DNA of 64,000 nucleotides from Acetobacter syzygii (GCF_000964225.1 NZ_BAMZ01000019.1:52532-116531); one strand, 5' to 3'; shown: positions 1 through 9,672, counted from the stretch's first letter. Numbers and translations are program-made. The notes: generated from the sequence alone by a model not told the origin.

Positions 1-1103
1 CAGAAGCGCCTCCCTATATTCGCCGCACTGCACGGGGGCGGCTGATTATTACTGTTGCCGAACCGGTTATGCGCGATGGCTGGACTGTAGGGGTTATCCA
101 GCTAACCCGGGTGGCCTCGCAGGTAGATCGCTCCCTGTTTGCCATTCGCTCCACCATTTTGTCGCTGTTCTTTCTGGCTCTGGTGCTGACGGTCCTGCTG
201 TCCTGGTATTTATCGCTCACCATTGCCCGGCCTCTGCTACGGCTTGCTGCCTCGGCGCAGGTCATGCGGGATACAACGGGGCGGACAGGAACAGTGCCTG
301 CACGCCTGCTGGCTCGTCGGGATGAAATTGGCGATGTTGCCCGCGCCCTACAGGCCAGTGCGCAGGCCCTGTGGAAGCGCATGGACGCCATTGAGCGGTT
401 TGCGGCAGATGTCAGCCACGAGATCAAAAACCCGCTGACCTCCATCCGCTCCGCCATAGAAACCCTTTTGCGCATAGAGGATCTTAACCAGCAACGCCGT
501 CTTTTGAGCATTATCAACGATGACGTACGCAGGCTGGACCGGCTGATTACCGATATTTCGGACGCCAGCCGACTGGATGCGGAAATGTCCCGCGCCAAGG
601 CAAAGCCTGTGGCCATTGGTCAGTTACTGTCTGTTCTGGCGGAAATTCACCAAGCCACCCGGCAGGAAGATCAGGCCGTTATTCTAACCGATGTACAGGA
701 TGATACGCCCGAACACCCCCTGACCGCTCTGGCTGTGGAGGATCGGCTGGTGCAGGTTCTGCGCAACCTGATTGGCAATGCCATATCGTTTTCTCCCCCC
801 AATGGGCAGATTATTTTACATGCGGCAGCTAACGGCAAAATGGTGCGTATTGCCGTCTCGGATGAAGGACCGGGTATTCCGCAGGCTAAGCTGGATTCGA
901 TTTTTGACCGCTTTTATTCCGAGCGCCCCAAAAACGAAAACTTTGGCCAACACTCCGGGCTTGGTCTTTCCATAAGCCGCCAGATTATAGAAGCCCTGCA
1001 CGGAACCATTGCCGTAGAAAACCTGCATGACCAACGCGGGCACATAAAGGGGGCGCAGTTTATTATTGAACTACCGCGCGTGCTCGCTTCCCCCGCACGC
1101 TAA
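1..1103 (+). CDS. chvG: ChvG-like sensor histidine kinase, 5' partial
   Basis: Membrane histidine kinase whose first part lies before the window; the frame is open from base 3. The visible 366 residues contain a stretch of extracellular sensing domain, a hydrophobic helix (around bases 150-230), a HAMP region, the dimerisation/phosphoacceptor segment with motif VSHEIKNPLTS (His in the H-box), an N-box (NLIGNAISFS), a G1 box (DEGPGIP), an F-box (IFDRFY) and a G2 box (SGLGLSIS). In alphaproteobacteria this kinase pairs with a ChvI/ExoR-linked response regulator and senses acid and envelope stress. The neighbouring rapZ supports ChvG rather than a generic kinase. The response regulator gene would be upstream, out of view. 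Confidence 0.85.
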   Translation, partial: EAPPYIRRTARGRLIITVAEPVMRDGWTVGVIQLTRVASQVDRSLFAIRSTILSLFFLALVLTVLLSWYLSLTIARPLLRLAASAQVMRDTTGRTGTVPARLLARRDEIGDVARALQASAQALWKRMDAIERFAADVSHEIKNPLTSIRSAIETLLRIEDLNQQRRLLSIINDDVRRLDRLITDISDASRLDAEMSRAKAKPVAIGQLLSVLAEIHQATRQEDQAVILTDVQDDTPEHPLTALAVEDRLVQVLRNLIGNAISFSPPNGQIILHAAANGKMVRIAVSDEGPGIPQAKLDSIFDRFYSERPKNENFGQHSGLGLSISRQIIEALHGTIAVENLHDQRGHIKGAQFIIELPRVLASPAR

Positions 1104-1121
1104 ACCTACAACGTCCGGGGC

Positions 1122-1520
1122 TTAAAATCCGGCCCCAGCCTCCAGCTCTTCGTCCTGAGGGACATTGATAATCAGATCAATCATGATTTTGGGCACGGAA
1201 GAAGGAGCATTCTTGAGCCACATCATGGTCATACCGGGGGATGTGGTGGAAAAGAACTGGCGGAATACCGGGAAACTGGCAGGGAACTCATCCGCATCCG
1301 CAATATGGCAGACAATGCGACTGACATCCCGCAATGTCAGATCATGCGCTTCCAGCAGAGGCACGGCCTCCTCAAAAGCAGCCCGGCATTGGTCAGCCAG
1401 CTCCATGCCACGGAACTGCGGGGCATAAAGCCCTTCCAGAACAAAACCACCCATTGTTTGCACAACATGTGGGCGACTGGCGGCGGAACGTGCATTCCGT
1501 GTCAGAGTTTTATCTTTCAT
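1122..1520 (-). CDS. RidA/YjgF-like small protein
   Basis: About 132 residues. The central pattern (an AFEEAV helix, LTLRDVSRIVCHI strand, then a C-terminal IMIDLIINV strand) resembles the RidA/YjgF/UK114 fold of enamine/imine deaminases and related trimers. The catalytic Arg of true RidA near the C-terminus (in a ...R...VEID context) is not obvious, so deaminase activity is doubtful. The in-frame GTG at 1523 is directly followed by ATG at 1520; the ATG is preferred, but no good ribosome-binding site is visible. It sits convergent to the kinase gene and divergent from rapZ, where other alphaproteobacteria often have hprK. Confidence 0.6.
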   Translation of the reverse strand: MKDKTLTRNARSAASRPHVVQTMGGFVLEGLYAPQFRGMELADQCRAAFEEAVPLLEAHDLTLRDVSRIVCHIADADEFPASFPVFRQFFSTTSPGMTMMWLKNAPSSVPKIMIDLIINVPQDEELEAGAGF

Positions 1521-1766
1521 CACGGAATGATGATGTAAGCCAGCAACTCAGGAACCGCAATTTTCTCTTTCGTAACAAATCTGCCACCGCAGGGCAGAGA
1601 CACTGCATTTGTTAACATTTGGTATAGCTGATCTGAGCAGAATGCCTTCTCTTCCGCTACCAAACTGCTTTAAACTCATGGTTGGTCCACAGTGCACGCC
1701 CTATGCCACACGCAGCCCGGATAAGCTGTGCCTGTTTGTCAGACAGTAAAGAAGGAAGAGCCGTCC

Positions 1767-2738
1767 ATGCACATGGCGGATGATACATCGGTTCCACGCC
1801 GAATTCTGCTGGTGTCTGGTCTGTCTGGGGCTGGCAAATCTTCCATTCTGCGGATTCTGGAAGACCTTGACCACGAAGTCATCGACAACCCGCCACTGGG
1901 AATGCTGGACGATATCGTCGCCCGTGCTGAACGCCCTGTTGCCATAGGCGTCGATTCCCGCACCCGCGGATTTGATGCCTCCGCCGTGCTGGCCGCACTC
2001 GCCCGCCTGCGGGTCAACCCTCACCTGCGTGTAGAACTTATATATGCCACAGCGGACGAAAGCGTGCTGCTACGCCGCTACACGGCCACACGCAGGCGGC
2101 ATCCGCTGGCACCACACAGCAGCGTCAAGGAAGGCATTGAGGCAGAGGTTGCCCTGACTGCCCCGCTCCGCGCTGCAGCGGATCTGGTCATTGACACAAC
2201 GGACATGCCTCCACCAGACCTGCGACAGTTTGTGGAAAGCCGCTTTAGCCCGTGGGATGGCGGAGCGGGAGAAGGGTTGACCGTCACCCTTATGTCTTTT
2301 GCCTACCCTGCGGGTCTGCCGCGTGAGGCAGATATTGTGTTTGACGCCCGTTTTTTACGCAATCCGCACTATGTGCCCGAGCTGGCCCCCAAAACCGGAC
2401 TGGATGCCGATGTTGCGACTTACGTAACCCATGACCCGGATTACCTGCCATTTCTCAACCAAATACATGCCATGCTGCAACTGGTTCTGCCGCGTTTTGT
2501 GCAGGAAGGTAAAAAATACGCAACCATTGCCATAGGTTGCTCCGGTGGCAGACACCGTTCTGTTACAGTCGTGGAAGCACTGGCAACCCGCCTGTCCGCC
2601 CCCGATGGAATGGGCCATTACAAAGGCTCTGGCCAATGGCCCATCATGATCATGCACCGCGAACTGGCACGGCAGGGCATAAGCGCATGGCGCTGGGCCA
2701 GAAAACCGGCCGAAGCGGCTCATACCGAACCAAACTGA
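1767..2738 (+). CDS. rapZ: RapZ family RNase adapter / nucleotide-binding protein
   Basis: 323 residues. The N-terminal P-loop GLSGAGKS is at residues 18-25, followed by the family segment EVIDNPP. The C-terminal domain carries IGCSGGRHRSV, the characteristic RapZ motif. In E. coli RapZ binds small RNAs and steers RNase E in control of glucosamine-6-phosphate synthesis; in alphaproteobacteria its role is less clear. The start at 1767 was chosen because GGAAGAG lies six bases upstream; an upstream ATG at 1728 has no such site. In related genomes rapZ lies between hprK and PTS genes; neither is seen here. Confidence 0.9.
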   Translation: MHMADDTSVPRRILLVSGLSGAGKSSILRILEDLDHEVIDNPPLGMLDDIVARAERPVAIGVDSRTRGFDASAVLAALARLRVNPHLRVELIYATADESVLLRRYTATRRRHPLAPHSSVKEGIEAEVALTAPLRAAADLVIDTTDMPPPDLRQFVESRFSPWDGGAGEGLTVTLMSFAYPAGLPREADIVFDARFLRNPHYVPELAPKTGLDADVATYVTHDPDYLPFLNQIHAMLQLVLPRFVQEGKKYATIAIGCSGGRHRSVTVVEALATRLSAPDGMGHYKGSGQWPIMIMHRELARQGISAWRWARKPAEAAHTEPN

Positions 2739-2772
2739 GCGGCCAGCGCGCCAGTCTCCCCTTCCCCATCAA

Positions 2773-3381
2773 TCAGGCATGGCCGGTCTGCCCGCTCATA
2801 CGTGCTGGATCAATATTGATGGATGCCAGCGCCCGCCGCCATTTGACGGTGTGGTCCATACCAAAAATCAGCTCCCGCGTGGCAGGCACTACCAGCCATG
2901 CGTCATGCTGAAGAATTTCCTGCTCCAGTTGCCCAGCGGACCAGCCTGCGTGCCCCATGGCCAGCAGCGCATCCCTTGGGCCTCCGCCTGATGCTATGTC
3001 CTGCAACACATCCATGCTGGATGTCAGCGCCACATTATCTGTAATACGCATACTGTCCTGACCACTCCAGTCTGCGGAGTGCAGCACAAGCCCATGCCCT
3101 TCCTCTACCGGACCACCCGCGCACAGGCCAATGCGCCGCATGGGGGGCACAGGCTCGATCTGCAACTGCTCCAGCAGGTCATCAAAGTCCGGGCGTGGCA
3201 GGCGTTTGTTAATAACAAGCCCCATGGCGCCCCCATCTGGCGTATGGCTGCACAGATAAATAAGGGACTGCCCAAACAGCGTTCCCCCCAGCATGGGAGT
3301 TGCCACCAGCAGCATACCTGCCAGAGAAAGGCTGTTATCCATAACAGCGGGGTCGGGTTGAGTAATGTTTACGAATGCCAT
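2773..3381 (-). CDS. YqgE/AlgH family protein (UPF0301)
   Basis: About 202 residues. Family hallmarks are LLVATPMLGGTLFGQSLIYLC near the start region and GAMGLVINK downstream, followed by GGPV and a C-terminal GHAGWSAGQLEQEI. The biochemical function is unknown; AlgH was named for an effect on alginate genes in Pseudomonas. The start is uncertain: ATG codons at 3381 and 3342 are both possible and neither has a convincing Shine-Dalgarno; a longer frame to 3465 is less like the family. The gene is convergent with rapZ and divergent from ppk2. Confidence 0.85.
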   Translation of the reverse strand: MAFVNITQPDPAVMDNSLSLAGMLLVATPMLGGTLFGQSLIYLCSHTPDGGAMGLVINKRLPRPDFDDLLEQLQIEPVPPMRRIGLCAGGPVEEGHGLVLHSADWSGQDSMRITDNVALTSSMDVLQDIASGGGPRDALLAMGHAGWSAGQLEQEILQHDAWLVVPATRELIFGMDHTVKWRRALASINIDPARMSGQTGHA

Positions 3382-3490
3382 CCCTAGAGATATGAGAAAC
3401 ACTTCCTTTTTTGGCAAGATTGCCAGCCCATCTGTTGTCTGTAATTCTATGCAACTGACACACACAGATCAATTTTCAGGACACATGTCC

Positions 3491-4387
3491 ATGAACACCC
3501 TTTCCCGCTTTCTTAATGCTTTAGACAGTTACAAAATAACGGATGGCAGCCAGTTCAAGCTGAGTGACCATAACCCCGGTGACGACGGCCACTTGGGGCT
3601 GGACAAAGAAATGGGCAAAAAGCTGCTCCGGCAGGTCAAGGGACTTTTACAGGACCTACAGGAACTGCTGTATGCCAACCAGACCCACTCGTTGCTGATT
3701 ATTCTGCAAGGCATGGATGCTGCGGGCAAGGATGGCACGATCAAGCACGTTATGTCCGGCGTGAACCCACAGGGGGTTGCTGTTACCTCCTTCAAGCAGC
3801 CCGGCCCAACGGACCTGCTCCATGGTTTTTTATGGCGTATTCATGCTGCGGCCCCACAGGCTGGGCGTATCGTCATTTTCAATCGCAGTCAGTATGAAGA
3901 TGTACTAGTCAGCCGCGTCCACCCTGATCTGCTCAAAAACAGCCACCTGCCGGGTGAACTCAACACGCCCGAATTCTGGCAGGGGCGCTACAGCGACATA
4001 CGTCACCTTGAGCATTATCTGAGCCGACAGGGGACGATTGTTCTCAAATTTTTCTTAAACATCTCACGCGAGGAGCAGCGCGAACGGTTACTGGCCCGGC
4101 TGGATATTCCTGAAAAACGCTGGAAATTCTCCCCCTCCGACCTCCATGAGCGCGAATACTGGGACGATTACGCAGCCGCTTACCAGGATGCCATTGCCCA
4201 GACCGCCCGCCCCCACGCACCGTGGATTATTGTACCGGCCAATCACAAATGGTACGCCCGCCTTGTGGTAATCGGCACCATTATCCGCGCCTTGCACAAT
4301 TTACGGCAGGTTACCCCACAACCCAGCGCGGATGTCATGCATCAACTCGATGATTACCGAACCCGACTGCTGCAAGAAAAACCCTGA
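3491..4387 (+). CDS. ppk2: Polyphosphate kinase 2 family protein
   Basis: 298 residues of a PPK2-type enzyme, which transfers phosphate between polyphosphate and nucleotides. The Walker A segment is GMDAAGKDGT; the lid and Walker B region includes FLWRIHAAAP and IVIFNRSQYEDV, the pattern of single-domain PPK2 proteins that phosphorylate AMP and/or ADP. The start at 3491 has AGGA about nine bases upstream; ATG 3485 is also possible but lies too close to that site. The gene stands alone and is followed by a probable terminator. Confidence 0.9.
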   Translation: MNTLSRFLNALDSYKITDGSQFKLSDHNPGDDGHLGLDKEMGKKLLRQVKGLLQDLQELLYANQTHSLLIILQGMDAAGKDGTIKHVMSGVNPQGVAVTSFKQPGPTDLLHGFLWRIHAAAPQAGRIVIFNRSQYEDVLVSRVHPDLLKNSHLPGELNTPEFWQGRYSDIRHLEHYLSRQGTIVLKFFLNISREEQRERLLARLDIPEKRWKFSPSDLHEREYWDDYAAAYQDAIAQTARPHAPWIIVPANHKWYARLVVIGTIIRALHNLRQVTPQPSADVMHQLDDYRTRLLQEKP

Positions 4388-4468
4388 GTTCTATTGGCAT
4401 CCTGCTCACGCCCACGCGTGTGGCAGATACTGCGTAGCGTCCCCGGGCAATATCCTGCCCCTTACACC

Positions 4469-4510
4469 AGCCGCGTATGGAGTAAATCCATACGCGGCTC
4501 CTCTTTGTTC
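4469..4510 (+). terminator. Probable terminator after ppk2
   Basis: A perfect 12-bp stem (4469-4480 with 4488-4499) with a 7-base loop is followed by CCTCTTTGTTC. The T-tract is weak and interrupted, so termination efficiency is uncertain. It lies between ppk2 and the next gene, only 12 bases before that gene's ribosome-binding site. Confidence 0.6.
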
Positions 4511-4521
4511 AAAGGTTTATA

Positions 4522-5025
4522 ATGAGCCGTTTTACCAACCGCACGCGCCTGCTTGCCTTATGCCTTGGGCTGGCAGCCATACCCAGCCTGAACACCCCGG
4601 CACAGGCACGCCACAGGCACACACAGGCTGCTCCCCCCACCACCGTATCAGCCGTATGCGATAACAAGGACTTTCTGGCCAAGCAGCAGGCGTTTGAAAA
4701 CGGTGCTCCCAGAACGGATGCTGCCGTGCATATCTGCGGAACAGTTCTGGCTTTTGCCAAAGACGCAAAAAAGACCCGGAGCGGGCTACACGGTTATTTT
4801 TATGTAACCGTTGCCCCCAACATTTCCATTCGGATTGTAACCAATCTGGACGAGATGCACACACCGGCATGGCCGTGGGTCGCCAAAGGAGATCAGGTCG
4901 ATATTGTTGGTCGTTATTATTACGATTCCCCCCGCCAGCAGGGCGTAGACTGGACACACCGGGGCACAGGCCGCTCATGGTCCATTCCCGGTTATGTGAC
5001 CGTCAACGGCACCAGATACGACTGA
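4522..5025 (+). CDS. Exported DUF3465-like protein
   Basis: 167 residues. An N-terminal signal peptide (basic start, hydrophobic core, cleavage near AQA at about residues 27-29) is followed by a mature part with HGYFYVTV, GDQVDIVGRYYYD and DWTHRGTGR, which matches the pattern of the DUF3465 family of small periplasmic proteins that resemble an OB-like fold. The function is unknown. AAAGG is eight bases before the ATG. It is flanked by two hairpins, so it is probably monocistronic. Confidence 0.75.
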   Translation: MSRFTNRTRLLALCLGLAAIPSLNTPAQARHRHTQAAPPTTVSAVCDNKDFLAKQQAFENGAPRTDAAVHICGTVLAFAKDAKKTRSGLHGYFYVTVAPNISIRIVTNLDEMHTPAWPWVAKGDQVDIVGRYYYDSPRQQGVDWTHRGTGRSWSIPGYVTVNGTRYD

Positions 5026-5026
5026 A

Positions 5027-5063
5027 TAAAAAAATGGCTGGCCAGAATAAACCGGCCAGCCAT
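5027..5063 (-). terminator. Terminator of clpA
   Basis: On the minus strand a perfect 10-bp stem (5054-5063 with 5034-5043, 10-base loop) runs directly into seven T residues (the A-run at 5027-5033 on the plus strand). This is a canonical intrinsic terminator placed 30 bases after the clpA stop codon. Confidence 0.85.
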
Positions 5064-5092
5064 AAACGCTGTTAGCGAGGCAGACGCAGGGG

Positions 5093-7438
5093 TTAATCTG
5101 CGGCTTCTTCCTCACGTTCGCTCCCACGTTCATCCTCGCCGGAGCTGGAAGCTGCGCTACCATTGCTTTCCACAATGTCAAACGCCAGCTCGCCATTTTT
5201 CAGACCGATCTTAACGGCTCCACCTTTGGCCAGTCGGCCAAAGAGCAGTTCCTCGGCCAAGGGCTTTTTAATGGATTCCTGAATAACCCGGCCTAGCGGA
5301 CGCGCGCCATACAGGCGGTCATACCCTTTTTCTGCCAGCCATTCCTTGGCTGCCGAAGACAGCTCGATGGTTACGTGCCGGTCTGCCAGCTGTGCCTCAA
5401 GTTGCAGAACAAATTTTTCAACAACCTGACCCACAATTTCCTGCGTCAGATGGGCAAATGGAATAACCGCATCCAGCCTGTTGCGGAACTCTGGCGTAAA
5501 CAGGCGTTTGATAGCCTCTTCATCCTCCCCTTCACGCACTTTACGGCCAAAACCTACGGCTTCCTTGCTCATGTCAGACGCACCGGCATTGGTCGTCATG
5601 ATCAGGATGACGTTCCTGAAATCGACCGTTTTGCCGTTATGGTCCGTCAGGCGACCGTTATCCATAACCTGCAACAGCACGTTGTACAGATCGGGATGAG
5701 CTTTTTCAATTTCATCCAGCAGCAGTACGGCGTGGGGGTGCTGGTCTATGGAATCGGTCAGCAATCCGCCCTGATCAAACCCAACATAACCCGGAGGCGC
5801 TCCCAGCAGGCGCGAGATGGAGTGGCGCTCCATATACTCGGACATATCGAACCGAATCAGCTCAATACCCAGAGCATTGGCCAACTGGCGTGCCACCTCC
5901 GTTTTACCAACCCCGGTAGGACCGGAGAACAGATAGTTACCAATCGGTTTTTCCGGGTCCCGCAGGCCCGCGCGCGCCAGCTTGATGGCGGCGGAGAGCG
6001 CATCAATCGCCTGATCCTGCCCGAACACCATGCCTTTAAGGTCGCGCTCCAGCGAGCGGAGAACTTCCTTGTCATCAGCAGAAATGCTTTTGGGTGGAAT
6101 ACGGGCAATACGGGCAATAATGTCTTCCACATCCTTCAGGTTCACCGTTTTGCGGCGACGACCTTCTGGCTGAAGCATACGGGAGGCCCCGACCTCATCA
6201 ATGACGTCAATCGCCTTGTCAGGCAATTTCCGGTCATGAATATAACGGGCGGAGAGTTCCACCGCACCACGAATAGCCTCTTCCGTATAACGGACTTTAT
6301 GATGCTTTTCGTAGCTGCCTTTGAGGCCGCGCAGAATTTTAACCGCATCGTCAATGCTTGGCTCGGGCACATCAATCTTCTGGAATCGCCGCACAAGCGC
6401 ACGATCTTTTTCAAAGTGCTGGCGGAATTCCTTGTAGGTGGTGGAACCAATGCACCGCAATGTGCCAGCCGCAAGAGCCGGTTTAAGCAGGTTGGATGCA
6501 TCCATGGCCCCGCCAGAGGTCGCCCCTGCGCCTATGACCGTATGAATTTCATCAATAAACAGGATGGCGTGCGGGTCCTGATCCAGCTCCGTGACAACAG
6601 CCTTGAGACGTTCCTCAAAGTCGCCCCGGTAGCGGGTACCAGCCAGCAAAGCGCCCATATCCAGCGAATAGATGGTGGATTTAAGCAGTACCTCGGGCAC
6701 GCTTCCTTCTACAATCCGGCGCGCCAGACCTTCTGCAATGGCAGTTTTACCCACACCCGGATCACCCACATAAAGCGGGTTGTTTTTGGTCCGGCGGCAC
6801 AGGATCTGGATTGTGCGCTCAATTTCCGTATCCCGCCCGATAAGCGGATCGACCTTACCGGCGGCTGCCTTATCGTTCAGATTAACGCAGTAGGTTGAGA
6901 GCGCGTCCTGATTTTTCTGTGTTTTGGCTTCTGCCCGTTCGGGTTCTTCGCCTTTTTCCGCACCGGAATTGCTACCAGCAACAGGTCGGCGGGTTGTGCG
7001 CTCTGGTGCCTTGGCGATCCCGTGGGAGAGAAAATTGACCGCATCCAGCCGGGTCATATCCTGCAATTGCAGGAAGTACACTGCGTGGCTTTCGCGCTCG
7101 GCAAACAGGGCAACAAGCACATTCGCACCCGTTACTTCATCCCGCCCGGTGGATTGCACATGAATGGCCGCCCGCTGAATAACCCGCTGGAATGCAGCCG
7201 TTGGCTTGGGTTCGGTCGGACGATCAGACGCCAGACCAGCCAGATCCTTGTCGAGAAAGCCCGTCAGGTCTGTCCGCAGTCGGTCCAGATCAACCCCACA
7301 GGCGCGGAACACCGTTACGGCATCCGCATCATCAACCAGGGCAAGAAGCAGATGCTCTAGCGTGGCATATTCATGGTGCCGTTCTCCGGCCAGAATAAGC
7401 GCCCGATGCAGCGTCTGCTCAAGATTGCGTGACAACAT
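5093..7438 (-). CDS. clpA: ClpA, ATP-dependent Clp protease unfoldase subunit
   Basis: 781 residues, close to the usual ClpA length. An N-terminal Clp_N repeat domain (about 1-150) is followed by AAA+ domain 1 with GDPGVGKTA and ILFIDEIHT and AAA+ domain 2 with GPTGVGKTE and VLLLDEIEKAH. ClpA is a hexamer that unfolds substrates for ClpP; the adaptor ClpS is encoded just upstream on the same strand. The C-terminal tail is a Ser/Glu-rich acidic stretch. The start at 7438 is supported by AAGGAGC eight bases upstream; the open frame continues to 7681, but that extension is unlike ClpA. Confidence 0.97.
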   Translation of the reverse strand: MLSRNLEQTLHRALILAGERHHEYATLEHLLLALVDDADAVTVFRACGVDLDRLRTDLTGFLDKDLAGLASDRPTEPKPTAAFQRVIQRAAIHVQSTGRDEVTGANVLVALFAERESHAVYFLQLQDMTRLDAVNFLSHGIAKAPERTTRRPVAGSNSGAEKGEEPERAEAKTQKNQDALSTYCVNLNDKAAAGKVDPLIGRDTEIERTIQILCRRTKNNPLYVGDPGVGKTAIAEGLARRIVEGSVPEVLLKSTIYSLDMGALLAGTRYRGDFEERLKAVVTELDQDPHAILFIDEIHTVIGAGATSGGAMDASNLLKPALAAGTLRCIGSTTYKEFRQHFEKDRALVRRFQKIDVPEPSIDDAVKILRGLKGSYEKHHKVRYTEEAIRGAVELSARYIHDRKLPDKAIDVIDEVGASRMLQPEGRRRKTVNLKDVEDIIARIARIPPKSISADDKEVLRSLERDLKGMVFGQDQAIDALSAAIKLARAGLRDPEKPIGNYLFSGPTGVGKTEVARQLANALGIELIRFDMSEYMERHSISRLLGAPPGYVGFDQGGLLTDSIDQHPHAVLLLDEIEKAHPDLYNVLLQVMDNGRLTDHNGKTVDFRNVILIMTTNAGASDMSKEAVGFGRKVREGEDEEAIKRLFTPEFRNRLDAVIPFAHLTQEIVGQVVEKFVLQLEAQLADRHVTIELSSAAKEWLAEKGYDRLYGARPLGRVIQESIKKPLAEELLFGRLAKGGAVKIGLKNGELAFDIVESNGSAASSSGEDERGSEREEEAAD

Positions 7439-7593
7439 GACGAGACGCTCCTTTCCCCGGACTTTCCGAGCGTGGTAAAACGACCAACAGACCACGATCG
7501 GATGCCCTAAAACCATATTTGGCTGCTTCGGCAAGAAATGCGAGTCATAACCTCGCAAAAAACGCACGCTCACGCATTTTTCGTTCTCACATT

Positions 7594-7626
7594 CCGTAAA
7601 AATGCTGGTTTTTGGCGCTTTTACGG
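7594..7626. repeat. Inverted repeat in the clpS-clpA spacer
   Basis: CCGTAAAA at 7594-7601 is matched by TTTTACGG at 7619-7626 (8 bp, 17-base spacer). It lies in the 285-base spacer between clpS and clpA. It may be an operator or part of a weak hairpin; it is not a canonical terminator because no T-run follows the stem. Confidence 0.35.
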
Positions 7627-7723
7627 AGTGGCGTGTATTTCTTAAAAATCCGTAGTCACTCCACCAGACGGCACCAGACACCCCCGGAACGCGAACATGG
7701 GGCTTGATACGGGCTAAGCGCTT

Positions 7724-8101
7724 TCAGTCTTTTTCTATGGTGCACTGCAAGGGATGCTGGTTCTGGCGTGCAAGGTCCATGACCTGCGACACCTTGGTCT
7801 CCGCCACCTCGTAGGTAAACACACCACACACACCTACGCCCTTACGGTGGACGTTCAGCATGATGTCTGTCGCTTCTTCCCGGTTTTTCTGAAAAAAGCG
7901 TTCAAGCACGTACACCACAAATTCCATGGGCGTATAATCATCGTTAAGCATGAGCACTTTATACATGGCGGGTTTGCGGGTTTTGGGTCTGGCCCGCACC
8001 ACCACACCAATTTCCGCATCATCCCGATCCGAATCCGTTCCCTCATCACGCCGCGATGGCCCATTGCCTGTATGCAGAACAGGAAAGTGAAACGAGGCCA
8101 T
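7724..8101 (-). CDS. clpS: ClpS, N-degron adaptor for ClpA
   Basis: 125 residues. The conserved core is [16 protein letters not shown], with the substrate-binding Asn-Asp-Asp and the Met of the hydrophobic pocket, then a helix with [20 protein letters not shown], the usual ClpS C-terminal half. ClpS binds N-terminal hydrophobic residues and delivers these substrates to ClpA. The start at 8101 has GGAG ten bases upstream; the frame runs open to 8293 without family similarity. It precedes clpA on the same strand, the normal alphaproteobacterial order. Confidence 0.95.
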   Translation of the reverse strand: MASFHFPVLHTGNGPSRRDEGTDSDRDDAEIGVVVRARPKTRKPAMYKVLMLNDDYTPMEFVVYVLERFFQKNREEATDIMLNVHRKGVGVCGVFTYEVAETKVSQVMDLARQNQHPLQCTIEKD

Positions 8102-8355
8102 AGCAACCAAACTCCAGAGACAAGGGGTAAAAAACAAGAGGTGTTCCTTACCACCATATTGGAAAAGCCGAAGTACAATAAAAGGGGGCAACCGGACACA
8201 ATAATGCCGCTCCACCCCCAACCTGCGGCCCCGTGCCATATTTATGCCATACACTGACACAACATGACACATGGTGATCGGGGTTCTGGCCAACTGGATT
8301 CCTTGCGCTGGAATTTCAGTTTTTTGCCGCCATGCTCTTGCGATTCCTAACGGTA

Positions 8356-8380
8356 GGCGGAATAGTGCTCCATACGGAAG
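8356..8380 (+). repeat. 25-bp near-copy of the map 5' end
   Basis: Bases 8356-8380 match 9685-9709, inside the start of the methionine aminopeptidase gene, at 22 of 25 positions without gaps. In one frame both copies read GGIVLHTE. The upstream copy lies just before the carboxypeptidase start codon and has no clear role. Confidence 0.5.
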
Positions 8381-8383
8381 CAG

Positions 8384-9559
8384 GTGGGGGTAGCAGTGGC
8401 AGACAAACCGACTTTACGGCAGATGGCAGAACACGGCAGACCGGTATCTGGCACCAGCATAAAAAAGCCACGTTTACGCCAATGGGCAGCCCTGCTGACC
8501 GGGGTCGTGGTCGGCTCTTTGACCACCACCCATTACGCCCATGCACAATATGCCGGGCAGATCAGTTCCATTGTTATGGATGCCAACACCGGTACCGTAC
8601 TCTCCCAGACCGACCCTGACCTGCGCCGCTACCCTGCCAGCCTGACCAAACTGATGACCCTGTATATGACCTTCAATGCCCTGCGCGCTGGAGCCATATC
8701 GCTTAATCAGGCTGTTCCTGTTTCCATCCATGCTTCCACCATGGAACCTTCCAAACTGGGGCTGGTGCCCGGCTCCCGCCTGACGGTTGAGCAGGCTATT
8801 CTTGCTCTGGTTACCAAATCTGCCAACGATGCGGCCTGCGCCTTGGGCGAATTGATTGGTGGGGGCAGCGAACCACAGTTTGCAACCATGATGACCCAGC
8901 AGGCCCATGCGCTGGGCATGTCCAAAACGCTGTTCCGCAATGCGTCTGGCCTACCAGACCCCGACCAGATGACCACAGCCCGTGATCTGGCTACTCTGGG
9001 CCGCCGCCTGATTGCCGATTTCCCTGAATATTACCACTATTTTGCCACGCCAGCTTTCCGCTTCCATGGCCGGTACATTCCCAACCATAACCCCATGCTC
9101 AAGGTTTATGCCGGAGCAGATGGTATGAAAACGGGATACACGCAGGAAGCCGGACGCAACCTTGTAACCTCCGCCCTGCGGGACAATGTGCGTCTGGTTG
9201 GCGTGGTCATGGGGGCATCCAGCAACACACAGCGTTCTCTGGTTATGGCCAACCAGCTTGACCACGGTTTTGATGCCGAGGGCGTTGCACCAGTTGCCAG
9301 ACCGCTCATGGTTGCACAGGCTGGCAGCACGCTGCGCCACCGCAGCCACCGTGGCACGCTGATCATGGCTGCTGCCAGCCGCAGACATGCCCCTCTGGAA
9401 GTGGCGGAAGCCCCTGCCACGCGCCGCCACCATGCCGCGATTACCCGTGTCAGCCACGGCCACCATTCTGCTGTGATCGGAGCCAAGGTTCATACCATTT
9501 CCACCCCTGCCATCCAGCGTGGAGCGGCCCGGCATCGCGCAGCGCATAACCGGACCTAG
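8384..9559 (+). CDS. dacA: D-alanyl-D-alanine carboxypeptidase (peptidase S11)
   Basis: 391 residues. After a hydrophobic signal segment ending near AHA|Q the S11 domain shows the three active-site motifs: SLTK (nucleophile Ser), SAN and KTG (in DGMKTGYT). The enzyme trims the terminal D-Ala from peptidoglycan pentapeptides in the periplasm. The last 100 residues are unusual: rich in His, Arg, Ala and Thr, without a recognisable PBP5 C-terminal beta domain or amphipathic anchor. The start is ambiguous between GTG 8384, GTG 8396 (better spaced from AGGTGGGGG) and ATG 8423. Confidence 0.92.
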   Translation: MGVAVADKPTLRQMAEHGRPVSGTSIKKPRLRQWAALLTGVVVGSLTTTHYAHAQYAGQISSIVMDANTGTVLSQTDPDLRRYPASLTKLMTLYMTFNALRAGAISLNQAVPVSIHASTMEPSKLGLVPGSRLTVEQAILALVTKSANDAACALGELIGGGSEPQFATMMTQQAHALGMSKTLFRNASGLPDPDQMTTARDLATLGRRLIADFPEYYHYFATPAFRFHGRYIPNHNPMLKVYAGADGMKTGYTQEAGRNLVTSALRDNVRLVGVVMGASSNTQRSLVMANQLDHGFDAEGVAPVARPLMVAQAGSTLRHRSHRGTLIMAAASRRHAPLEVAEAPATRRHHAAITRVSHGHHSAVIGAKVHTISTPAIQRGAARHRAAHNRT

Positions 9560-9672
9560 CATTTTCTAGCCATTTAGGCGGCCCGTTATAACCAAAGCGG
9601 GTTGCCTTTGTGGCTTGCACTCTTCATCTTGCTGCTTTCTCAAAAGCACCAACAACGATGAGGAAGTGCAGA

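Noticed and set aside
5375..6898. 507-residue open frame opposite clpA
   Set aside because: Antisense of conserved ClpA ATPase domains; no ribosome-binding site or protein pattern.
7439..7681. 81-residue N-terminal extension of ClpA
   Set aside because: Open in frame but unlike any ClpA; a strong Shine-Dalgarno precedes 7438.
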